A stretch of DNA of 28,652 nt from JAXHUM01 sp034189325. Its GTDB lineage: Bacteria; Desulfobacterota; DSM-4660; Desulfatiglandales; Desulfatiglandaceae. The notes beneath the pieces are model-generated. The model did not search any database. It had not been told where the DNA came from and worked only from the letters and a program-made list of their open reading frames with translations. Below, piece by piece: positions 16,416-24,222 of this stretch. Position 1 is the stretch's first letter; each line of letters starts with the position of its first letter. The stretch is taken from positions 1-28,652 of the forward strand of contig JAXHUM010000087.1 in assembly GCA_034189325.1 (NCBI GenBank). The letters run 5' to 3'. The position numbers and the translations under genes were made by a program.

Positions 16416-16484
16416 TGATCTGGATCTTCCGAATAATTCATTTCTTTGACCTACGGTTTAGCTACGAATCGCATGGAGGTGAAC

Positions 16485-16901
16485 ATGGATTACGAAAAAA
16501 TGACGGCACCCTGTGGGCTCGATTGTTTTAACTGCCCCATGTATTTGGCAAACACAAATGAGAAGCTACGCAATGTTGTGGCCAAAAATCTCGGCCTATC
16601 ACCGGAAGAGGCAGTTTGTGGAGGTTGCCGAGAGGAGAATGGGACAATCGCCTTTCTTAAAATGACGGAGCCCTGTAATGTTTATAAATGTATCCAAAGC
16701 AAAGGAATGGAGTTTTGTCATACCTGTATGGACTTTCCATGTGATCATCTTCATCCCTACGCGGATGGGGCTACCGAGGTTCCGCATAACACGAAGGTCT
16801 TCAATTTATGCCTCATCAAGAAAATGGGTTTGGAGGCATGGGCCAAAGAAAAGTCAAAAAGCGTCAAGGACACCTATTTTAAGGGGAAGTTCAAACTGTA
16901 G
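16485..16901 (+). CDS. DUF3795 cysteine-rich protein
   Basis: This 138-aa soluble protein of a widespread anaerobe family without assigned function is probably metal-binding. The cysteine pattern is diagnostic: APCGLDCFNCPMY at the start, VCGGCREENG, EPCNVYKC, and GMEFCHTCMDFPCDHLHPYA. The 12 cysteines in pairs suggest zinc or iron-sulfur binding; this is inference. The ATG at 16485 follows GGAGG by 5 nt; an in-frame ATG at 16446 lacks a ribosome binding site and was rejected. It has its own promoter and is divergent from the MscS gene. A broken small gene follows 135 bp downstream. Confidence 0.9.
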   Translation: MDYEKMTAPCGLDCFNCPMYLANTNEKLRNVVAKNLGLSPEEAVCGGCREENGTIAFLKMTEPCNVYKCIQSKGMEFCHTCMDFPCDHLHPYADGATEVPHNTKVFNLCLIKKMGLEAWAKEKSKSVKDTYFKGKFKL

Positions 16902-17036
16902 AGCGACCTCCTGGTTCCTCACAAAACCTCGGGAGGTCCCAGGGGAACATCAGGGGACTCTCCCTGACATTTATTCTCTTTTCAAACATCTAAAAGGCTG
17001 ACAATCAATGCCTTTTTAGTAACCAAGGAGGGCATT

Positions 17037-17407
17037 ATGGACGTTGCCTTTCAGGAGATGTTGAGACAAGAGATTCGTATGGTCGATGAAGATATGGGAA
17101 AACTCACTGGTGGCGTTCAGAAAATGCTGCGGCCCGCTCCATCTATAGCAAGTACCGAATGGTCGCTGAGGTGATTGAGTCGAAATACTGTTTTGCCAGG
17201 CTCCATCCTGGAGATCGGTATGTTTTCAGCGTTTGACCGTCGCTCTTGAGTGGGCAATTGTCTACCGGGGCTCTCTGCACCACAGTCTTGAAACCTTTGG
17301 CCGATTTACTCAGCAAGGCGATTCGCGAATTTGCCGAAGGAAATGATCCAAGCAGAAAGCACTATGAAATCGATTGCCCCGACCCTGGCCTTGAAAGGGG
17401 GGCATAG
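17037..17407 (+). pseudogene. disrupted small gene, function not recognised
   Basis: A perfect ribosome binding site (AAGGAGGGCATT) precedes the ATG at 17037, and the first frame reads MDVAFQEMLRQEIRMVDEDM before running to a TGA at 17172. The better continuation is in another frame (ARSIYSKYRMVAEVIESKYC), reached by a 1-nt shift near 17125-17140. That frame meets TGA at 17234-17236, beyond which the same frame stays open as STGALCTTVLKPLADLL and HYEIDCPDPGLERGA to TAG at 17405. Joined, the product would be about 120 aa with a faint resemblance to small TIGR04076-like proteins, which I cannot confirm. Frameshift plus in-frame stop indicates decay. TGA as selenocysteine was considered, but no convincing SECIS loop was seen. 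Confidence 0.6.
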
Positions 17408-17496
17408 GGCATGTGAGGTTTAAGGTTCATCTCGAAAAGGCTGTCGAGTAATACCCAAATCTCCCCTATGTCTGTTGTTTAAGGCCCTTGCGGGAG

Positions 17497-18237
17497 CTAC
17501 AGAAAAAGCCCACCGTCTACGCCGATAATCTGGCCTGTAATATAGCTCGCCTCATCAGACGTAAGGAATAGAAATGCCGGTGGGATTTCCTCAGGTTCCG
17601 ACATCCTCCCAAGTGCCCTAGCAGCCATAATTTTTTTGAGTACCTCATCTGGCATGCCGTCGTACATCCGGGTCTTGTGTGAGGGGCCTATGCCGTTGAC
17701 GGTGATATTGTATCTGCCCAATTCTTTGGCGCACGTCTTGGTAAAGGCGATCACGCCGGCCTTGGCCGCACTATAGTTCGCCTGACCCACATTTCCCGCC
17801 CGGCCCGCCGCAGAAATCACATTGATAATCCTTCCATACTTCTGCTCGATCATATACTTGATCGCTGCCTTGGTACATGTAAAGACTCCCTTGAGGCCAA
17901 CGGATATCACTGAATCCCACTCTTCCTCTGTCATCTTTGAAAGCAATCTGTCCCTTGTAACAGCAGCATTATTCACAAGAATATCGATCTTTCCGAAATG
18001 ATTCACGGCCGCCTCGACAATCTCCCTGCCTCCCTCCATGGTGACCACGCTATTGTAGTTGGCGATTGCTTCACCGCCCACCTCCCTGATCTCTTCCACG
18101 ACCTCATCAACCGGTTCAGGCGTGGTCCCATTGATGACTAGCTTTGCTCCCTCCTTTGCCATGGCAAGGGCTACTAGCCTCCCCATCCCACGACTGGAAC
18201 CGGTTATCACAGCGACCTTATTGCTCAGTTTCATCAT
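17497..18237 (-). CDS. short-chain dehydrogenase/reductase, FabG-like
   Basis: This 246-aa NAD(P)-dependent oxidoreductase has the Rossmann motif TGSSRGMG (12-19), NNAA (89-92), catalytic S142 in NVISAAGRAGN, and YSAAK with Y155 and K159. The C-terminal SYITGQIIGVDGG is typical of 3-oxoacyl-ACP reductase-like members. The active-site tetrad is unusual: the Asn expected in the DVNLKGVF-type motif is Gly (SVGLKGVF, residue 114), and the usual PGFI loop reads GPSHKTRM. It may therefore be a diverged reductase or dehydrogenase rather than the housekeeping FabG. The start ATG at 18237 follows AGGAG by 7 nt, and that site overlaps the pepA stop. It is the second gene of a pepA-SDR operon with an 11-bp gap. 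Confidence 0.92.
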   Translation of the reverse strand: MMKLSNKVAVITGSSRGMGRLVALAMAKEGAKLVINGTTPEPVDEVVEEIREVGGEAIANYNSVVTMEGGREIVEAAVNHFGKIDILVNNAAVTRDRLLSKMTEEEWDSVISVGLKGVFTCTKAAIKYMIEQKYGRIINVISAAGRAGNVGQANYSAAKAGVIAFTKTCAKELGRYNITVNGIGPSHKTRMYDGMPDEVLKKIMAARALGRMSEPEEIPPAFLFLTSDEASYITGQIIGVDGGLFL

Positions 18238-18248
18238 TTCCCCTCTCC

Positions 18249-19718
18249 TCAGAGCTTTTCGACCACATTGCACAGCAGTCTGACGCCGAAACCTGTTGCC
18301 CCGGCACTATTGTAGGCATTTTCCTTTTTTTGAAAGGCAGGTCCGGCAATATCAATATGTGCCCATGGCGTATCCCCCACGAACTCAGACAGAAACAGGG
18401 CCGCGGTAATGGCACCGCCCCATTGTGAACTTGAAATATTGCTGATATCGGCCAAGTCACTTTTCAACAGGTCTTTGTAATCTTCCGGCAAAGGCATCCT
18501 CCAGCATCGTTCGAATGTCCTCTCGCCGGACAAGAGGATATTTTCAGCCAACTCATCGTCTTTGCTGAATACTCCGGCAATCTTCTCCCCCAGCCCGACA
18601 ACACAGGCACCGGTTAGAGTTGCCACATCGATGATTGTATTCGGATTGTATCGCTTCAAGACGTAGGACATGGCATCAATTAAGATAAGCCTGCCCTCTG
18701 CATCGGTATTGCCTATCTCAACCGTCTTTCCATGGTAGCTTTTGATTATATCTCCCGGCCTGGAGGCACTACCGGAAGGCATATTTTCCACGATAGGGAG
18801 GGCGGCTATTATTCTCAGATCAGATTTGAGCTTTGCCATGGACAGGATGGTCGCGGCCACCGCAGCAGCCCCGGCCATGTCTGATTTCATGCCTTTGAGT
18901 GATCCTGTCGGCTTCAGGTTGATACCCCCGGAATCGAAGGTCACTCCTTTCCCTACCAGGGCAATTGTCTTTTGCGGATGAGCCGGGCAATACTCCAGGA
19001 GGACCATTCTCGGCTTACTCTTGCTCCCTGCCGCCACAGAAAGCATCGCCCCGAATTTCTCTTTTTTCAGGGCCTTCTCATCAAGGACATCGACGTTGAG
19101 CCCTTCTTTTTCTGCAAAAGAAGCGATCGATTTTGCCAGATCCTGCGGGCGCTTGTCATTGGAGGGTGTGTCCACCCATTCCCTTGCAAGAATTGTCCCC
19201 CCGCAGATGGCCTCGACACGGGAGGGCAATTGACCGAATTCGAATATTCTTTCGGCATCTACAAGAAGATCAATCTGTTTTAGCGGTCGCGTTTTCTTTT
19301 TGCTTTTATATCGATCAAAAACATGATTGGCAAGGTATCCGCCTTCCATTATGGATTCAAGGATTTCGGACATATCGAAGTTGAGCTTTTCGGCTGATGG
19401 GACGGCGATCAACACCTCTTTCAGATCATCTGAAAGGCATTGCTTGACGCTCCGCCCCGTCATAGAACGGAGCCTTTCGTGATTAATCTCTTCAGCCTTT
19501 CCCATTCCAACAACCATAACCCTTTTGGCCCGTTTCCCTGAGACATCAAAGAGGACGATGTGATCCTTTTCACTCCCTTTGAATCCCTCAATTTTCATCG
19601 CATCCCCGACAAAAGTCTGGATGGCCGGATCCTCATGTATGTCTTTGTCCTCACAAACCGGGATCACGAGTGTTCGGACCGGCTGTTTTTTCACATCCCT
19701 CTGAACAAGGCGCAACAT
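18249..19718 (-). CDS. pepA: leucyl aminopeptidase, peptidase family M17
   Basis: This hexameric two-metal exopeptidase removes N-terminal residues from peptides in the cytoplasm. The 489 residues match PepA. The signature NTDAEGRL (337-344) is intact, and metal ligands K257, D262, D280, D339 and E341 are at the family positions (GKGVTFDSGG, KSDMAGAAA). The N-terminal macro-like domain includes the stretch RAKRVMVVGMG. AGGAGG lies 5 nt before the ATG at 19718. A 17-bp palindrome lies just upstream of the ribosome binding site. It is co-transcribed with the SDR gene. Confidence 0.96.
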   Translation of the reverse strand: MLRLVQRDVKKQPVRTLVIPVCEDKDIHEDPAIQTFVGDAMKIEGFKGSEKDHIVLFDVSGKRAKRVMVVGMGKAEEINHERLRSMTGRSVKQCLSDDLKEVLIAVPSAEKLNFDMSEILESIMEGGYLANHVFDRYKSKKKTRPLKQIDLLVDAERIFEFGQLPSRVEAICGGTILAREWVDTPSNDKRPQDLAKSIASFAEKEGLNVDVLDEKALKKEKFGAMLSVAAGSKSKPRMVLLEYCPAHPQKTIALVGKGVTFDSGGINLKPTGSLKGMKSDMAGAAAVAATILSMAKLKSDLRIIAALPIVENMPSGSASRPGDIIKSYHGKTVEIGNTDAEGRLILIDAMSYVLKRYNPNTIIDVATLTGACVVGLGEKIAGVFSKDDELAENILLSGERTFERCWRMPLPEDYKDLLKSDLADISNISSSQWGGAITAALFLSEFVGDTPWAHIDIAGPAFQKKENAYNSAGATGFGVRLLCNVVEKL

Positions 19719-19741
19719 AAAAGCCTCCTATAGCTTTAATA

Positions 19742-19758
19742 GTTTAATATCATTAAAC
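19742..19758. promoter_or_regulatory. 17-bp palindrome upstream of pepA, possible operator
   Basis: GTTTAAT-ATC-ATTAAAC is a perfect inverted repeat with a 3-nt centre, 24 to 40 bp before the pepA ATG. Its position would cover the leader or promoter of the pepA-SDR operon. On the minus strand a modest TTGACG/TATTTG pair lies further upstream. A dimeric regulator site is plausible but unproven. Confidence 0.35.
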
Positions 19759-20053
19759 AATATTCCTGAAAATAAAAAGTAGAGTTTTTCAAATACCCAG
19801 TGTGTACGAGATCGTCAAATGTCATCCTATACCATGGTTTGTTTCATGGGCTCAAGTGTTAGCGTAGATGGAATTTATGGCGGACTCAACACAATTCCCA
19901 GGTATGCACATTTCTGCGAATTCCGAGGGCATTTGCCCTTGCAAAGCATCAATATTTACATTTTTCATGGGCACTTTGACGCCAAATTTTGTCGATAACA
20001 TTACATTTTTTGCGCCTTGGGCTGTGCGTCGAAATCATATCTCATTCAATTCA

Positions 20054-20082
20054 TTGACAAATTATTAACGGGATTGTTGCAT
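20054..20082 (+). promoter_or_regulatory. possible promoter of the CsgG-lipoprotein/kinase operon
   Basis: TTGACA (20054-20059) is a perfect -35 box, but 17 nt on is only TTGCAT (3/6 match). The rest of the 435-bp gap (19719-20153) holds no credible gene; it includes a small GGGCA-TT-TGCCC hairpin at 19927-19938. Confidence 0.35.
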
Positions 20083-20153
20083 GATTATTGCATTCACCCC
20101 TGTGAGATAGTTGCATTTAATTCAAGACAATGCATCCAATGAGGGGGAGATTT

Positions 20154-21953
20154 ATGAAAAGGGTGATTCCGATATTGACATTGCTGTTTGTTTGGGGATG
20201 CGTGACTCCCATGGAATACGAGAAAGGTGAAGAACTCTCATCCAAGGGACAATATATTGAGGCGCTCAACCAATATGAACTAGCCTTAAAGAAAACCGAG
20301 TCTAAGACCGACCGTAACAAAATCATCGAGGCCATTTCCAAGACAAAGACAATAATTGTTGACTCCCTGCTTTCCGAGGCTACTCAGCATTACCAACAAA
20401 CGTCACCTCCCACGATTCAATCGATTGAAAGCACAATTTCTTTACTCAACAGGGGCCTCAGATATGATGATGCCTTAGGAAGGCTCTCAAACAGAATCGA
20501 CGCACTTACAAAAGACAAAGGGGTTTTATCGAAAGAGGTCCTGAACCTGATTCAACAGGCCGATGACTTTGTCGGCAAAAGGCAATACTTCCAGGCCCTC
20601 ATGCCCCTCAGGGAGGCCGACAAAAAAGACCCGGTCAATGAGTTACTGAGAACCAAGACCAATGATGTCCTCAAGTATATCAAAAAGTACAGGGCCCAGT
20701 ATCTGCATGAGATTGAGGCGCTTTTGAGTAAGGGTGAAGGGGAGAAAGCCAAGGGCATCTTCGATAAACTCCTTTTGGTCGCACCTGATTATTCAGGATT
20801 GGAGACTCTCAAAGACAAGATTCATGAAACATGCCGGGCACAGCTGCTCCGAGAGGTGAGCGCCCTCGAGGCCCGCAAGAACTATTTCAAGGCCTATCAT
20901 GTTCTTACGGATTCCGAATATGAAGGACTCAAGAGAAAAATCGTACAGATCAGGGAGGCCGGAAAGAGATATTACTACATCAGGGCAAAGGACCATCTGG
21001 CCTCAAAAGAGATTCACCTGGCCTACATCAACTCGGTCAAGGCACGGGTCCTTGCCCCCAAAGACATCAGGATATTCGAGATTCACAAAAAAAGCGAGGA
21101 TGTGGTGAGAAAGGAGGTCCAGAAGCAGATTGCCATTCTTGCCTTTGACGGCCCTGCGAACGACCCCGATGCAGGAAAGTTGTTTTCCGGTGCTATCATC
21201 AGCAGGCTTTTCAAGACGCTCCCATATGGGATCAATATTGTTGAGCGTGAAAAAATCGACATGCTGATGAATGAAAAGGAGATGAAGCTTCAGAATATCG
21301 GGAGTCTCTTAGGCGTGGATATGATCATTACCGGAAGCGTCCCCCTGTTCAAGGCGGACAAGACAACAGCAGAGGGGATGGCAAGCGCCAAGATAAAGAT
21401 CGGTGAGGAGGAGAAACCAAACCCTGAATTCACGCAGATGTTGAAGGTGTATGGAAAGGATTTGAAGAGCTGGCCCCATGTCCCCTCTATGACCTGCAAG
21501 GAAGACAAGTATGAGATCGTCAAGTACAAAAAGGGGAAGGCCACCTTGAAGGCATTCGGGAATATCTCACTCAGGATATTTGACGCCAAAAAGGCAGCGA
21601 TCGTCTATGCAAGGGATTTCAAAGATTCCGTTGAGAAGTCTGACGAGTTCCAGGAATCAATTGCCTCGGCAAATATCAAAGAAGACCCTTTAGAGATCCC
21701 AACGGTGACGGAGATTAAGGGCGAATTACGGGATAAAGTCGTGGGGGATATAGTGGATGTCATCCTCGGTATTTTTCAAAACAGGGAGAAAAGATTCCTC
21801 CAGTGGGCGACCCTCCATATCAACAGGAAAGAATACCATGAGGCTATCAGGTATATAGCTCAAGGATATTTTTACAGCAATAAATCAAAGACAGACAATG
21901 AGTGGACGGGCAAAATCTTTAAGTTGATGATTGATCTCACTGAGGCCTCCTAA
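20154..21953 (+). CDS. outer-membrane lipoprotein with CsgG-like domain and TPR-like N-terminal region
   Basis: The 599-aa protein begins with a lipoprotein signal peptide ending LLFVWGC, so C16 is the lipidated residue; V17 rather than Asp fits outer-membrane sorting. Residues 18-320 are a helical, TPR-like region (KGQYIEALNQYELALKK, KRQYFQALMPLREADKK). From residue 325 comes a CsgG/LpoB-type domain: QIAILAFDGPANDPDAGKLF, SGAIISRLFKTLPYGINIVE, REKIDMLMNEKEM, LLGVDMIITGSVPLF and, later, GNISLRIFDAKKAAIVYARDF. CsgG-like lipoproteins form secretion pores or bind peptidoglycan-synthesis enzymes; which applies here is unknown. The ATG at 20154 follows GAGGGGGA; an upstream ATG at 20130 has no site. 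A Ser/Thr kinase gene follows 28 bp later, probably in one operon. Confidence 0.85.
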   Translation: MKRVIPILTLLFVWGCVTPMEYEKGEELSSKGQYIEALNQYELALKKTESKTDRNKIIEAISKTKTIIVDSLLSEATQHYQQTSPPTIQSIESTISLLNRGLRYDDALGRLSNRIDALTKDKGVLSKEVLNLIQQADDFVGKRQYFQALMPLREADKKDPVNELLRTKTNDVLKYIKKYRAQYLHEIEALLSKGEGEKAKGIFDKLLLVAPDYSGLETLKDKIHETCRAQLLREVSALEARKNYFKAYHVLTDSEYEGLKRKIVQIREAGKRYYYIRAKDHLASKEIHLAYINSVKARVLAPKDIRIFEIHKKSEDVVRKEVQKQIAILAFDGPANDPDAGKLFSGAIISRLFKTLPYGINIVEREKIDMLMNEKEMKLQNIGSLLGVDMIITGSVPLFKADKTTAEGMASAKIKIGEEEKPNPEFTQMLKVYGKDLKSWPHVPSMTCKEDKYEIVKYKKGKATLKAFGNISLRIFDAKKAAIVYARDFKDSVEKSDEFQESIASANIKEDPLEIPTVTEIKGELRDKVVGDIVDVILGIFQNREKRFLQWATLHINRKEYHEAIRYIAQGYFYSNKSKTDNEWTGKIFKLMIDLTEAS

Positions 21954-21981
21954 AGGCCGTCGATGATAAGCAAGGATTAGG

Positions 21982-24180
21982 ATGATGACCTCACCAGCAA
22001 ACGCGCCGCAACAGATAGGCAAGTACAGGATTACCGGAGAGATAGGAAGAGGTGGTATGGGTGTTGTCTACAAGGCCGTTGATCCCTATATCCAACGGAC
22101 TTTGGCAATCAAGACCATCTGTATTCATACTGAAAAAACGGATGAAGAGCTGAAGAAGTGGAAAACACGCTTTCTAAGAGAAGCCAGACTCGCAGGTAAG
22201 CTGTCACACCCCAACATTGTCACGATCCACGATGTTGGAGAGGCATCCGGTCTGTTCTACATTGCCATGGAGTATGTGGAGGGAAGAAGTCTCCGAGACG
22301 TGATCGACTCCCATGAAAAACTCTCCTTCGAGGAGATCCAGGGCCTCTTAGAACAAATATGTGACGCCATATCCTACGCGCACGATAACAATATTCTTCA
22401 TTGTGATATAAAACCGGATAATATCCTGGTGGATAGCCGAGGAAATGCCGCGATTGTAGATTTCGGCATTGCCCGGACAACGACTTCTGATCTGACCAGC
22501 ACCCTGTCTCTGATGGTCACACCCAGCTACGCAGCGCCTGAACGGATAAGCGGGAAGGAGGTAGGGCCTTCTTCCGACGTCTTTTCCATTGCGGCCACGG
22601 TATATGAATTGATGACAGGAGAAAAGCCCTTCCCGGGAGACAACATCTCCACGGTCATAAAAAAGATCCTGTATGACGAACCACCCGAGCCCACATCTCT
22701 AAGCCCTGAGCTCCCTGATGAGATCAACGCCATTATCAGCAAGGCCCTTGCCAAGGAGCCTGAAGATCGATACCGGAATTGTAGGGATTTCTACGGTGCT
22801 ATTGCCGATTTCAATAACACCACGCAAAGGCTTAGGAACAACATCGAAAACAAAAAACCCAAGACTCTGACAGCACCTACCATTCAGGTATTCCCTCAAA
22901 AACACAGGAAACAAAATCACTTAAAATGGGCTCTCTCCGTCGGCATGGTGCTATTGATCGTAGGCCTTGGAGCCTTCTTCTATGTCAAGAAGACAGGATT
23001 GAATGAGATCCCCATTCCTTTCGGCCCTTCACAGGACATCGATGAAAAAAGAGATCCTGTCGTCGGCGGTAGTGGAGCCGTGTATTCCTCTAAGATACAC
23101 ACAGAAGATGAAGATGTTGGGGCGGACAAGAAAAGTGTTGTATTCAAGAACGCCGTTTACAAGATTGGACCTGACAATTCTTCTTCACCCTCTCTCCCCG
23201 ATCTTTCAACGTCAGAGGGCTGTATTCTCCAGGCCAAACAATTCCTTGACAAAGAGGATTATGATAATGCCGTTGTCAGTCTCAAAAAGGGCCTGGCCCT
23301 TGCCCCTGACAATTATAACGCCCATTATCTGCTCGGTTCAATCTTTAAGGTCAAAGAGAATTACGACGAGGCTGTCGTCGAATACAAAAAGGCCCTCTCG
23401 ATTGAGAAGACATTTTCCCTTCCCTATAAGGCGTTGGGAGAAATCTCCGAAGAAAAAGGAGAAACAGAGGAGGCATTGTCATACTACCAGAAGTATTGCG
23501 ACATCACTTCAGATGAAGCGAATGTGAGGGAAGTCAGAGAAAGGATGAAACAACTGAATGCCACACTCCAGGAGGCAAAGATCCGTTCGGAAAACGAGAA
23601 GGCTCGGATGGTTGCTGAAAGCCTCAAAAAGAGGCAGGAGAAAGAGAAAAAAGAGATTGATAAGTATTTCAAAAAAGGGGTTCGACTGTTACACGATCGA
23701 GAATTCTCTCAGGCAGTGACCCATTTTCGAAAGATCTTGGCCCTCGACCCGGAGCATAAGCAGGCAAAATCCCTCCTGAAGCAGGCCCAAGGCGAGGCAA
23801 ACAGGAAGAAGAATATCGATCAATTATGTTCCCAAGGTGTCAGGGCCCTCAAGAAAGGCGACTATCCCGGCGCCAAGAGTTGTTTCACCAGGGTATTGAA
23901 ACTGGACAAGGCTCATGCGAGCGCCAAGAAATACCTCAAAGAGGCACATACGAAGGAAATGATTACCTATTACTTCACAAATGGGGTAAAGGCTTACAAC
24001 GAAGGGGATTATGAGCAGACCATGGTACACTTCAGAGAGGTTCTCAAGTTGGATTCGAACCACGAAGAGGCCAGAAGATATATCAAAATGGCAAAACTGG
24101 AGAGCATGGACCAACAGTTAGAAGAACCGCAGGAGAATGCATTCGAACAAAGTGATGCTAAACTTCCAAAAGGCTGGTAG
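21982..24180 (+). CDS. transmembrane Ser/Thr protein kinase (Hanks type) with C-terminal TPR domain
   Basis: The 732-aa protein starts with a full kinase domain: glycine loop IGRGGMGVVYKA (21-32), ATP lysine K44 in LAIKTI, catalytic loop HCDIKPDN (140-147), DFGIAR (160-165) and AAPE (184-187). The catalytic loop has Cys where most have Arg (HRD), so it is a non-RD kinase, yet D142, K144, N147 and D160 remain, and it should be active. A single transmembrane helix follows (WALSVGMVLLIVGLGAFFYV, 316-335). The outside part is linker and TPR units (EDYDNAVVSLKKGLALAPDN, ENYDEAVVEYKKALSIEK, and three more after a charged coiled coil near 510-545). The topology suggests periplasmic TPRs sensing protein partners and a cytoplasmic kinase. 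It follows the CsgG-lipoprotein gene closely; ATG at 21982. Confidence 0.92.
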   Translation: MMTSPANAPQQIGKYRITGEIGRGGMGVVYKAVDPYIQRTLAIKTICIHTEKTDEELKKWKTRFLREARLAGKLSHPNIVTIHDVGEASGLFYIAMEYVEGRSLRDVIDSHEKLSFEEIQGLLEQICDAISYAHDNNILHCDIKPDNILVDSRGNAAIVDFGIARTTTSDLTSTLSLMVTPSYAAPERISGKEVGPSSDVFSIAATVYELMTGEKPFPGDNISTVIKKILYDEPPEPTSLSPELPDEINAIISKALAKEPEDRYRNCRDFYGAIADFNNTTQRLRNNIENKKPKTLTAPTIQVFPQKHRKQNHLKWALSVGMVLLIVGLGAFFYVKKTGLNEIPIPFGPSQDIDEKRDPVVGGSGAVYSSKIHTEDEDVGADKKSVVFKNAVYKIGPDNSSSPSLPDLSTSEGCILQAKQFLDKEDYDNAVVSLKKGLALAPDNYNAHYLLGSIFKVKENYDEAVVEYKKALSIEKTFSLPYKALGEISEEKGETEEALSYYQKYCDITSDEANVREVRERMKQLNATLQEAKIRSENEKARMVAESLKKRQEKEKKEIDKYFKKGVRLLHDREFSQAVTHFRKILALDPEHKQAKSLLKQAQGEANRKKNIDQLCSQGVRALKKGDYPGAKSCFTRVLKLDKAHASAKKYLKEAHTKEMITYYFTNGVKAYNEGDYEQTMVHFREVLKLDSNHEEARRYIKMAKLESMDQQLEEPQENAFEQSDAKLPKGW

Positions 24181-24222
24181 AAAAACATCGATCAATGGAG
24201 CCTTGCCGGCCCTGTCCATCAT

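Noticed and set aside
17234..17236. TGA as selenocysteine
   Set aside because: No typical SECIS apical loop follows, and the same gene also carries a frameshift, so decay is the simpler reading.
19927..19938. GGGCA-TT-TGCCC with following TTGCA as a sigma54 promoter
   Set aside because: The GG to GC distance is 11, not 10, and it is better seen as a small hairpin.
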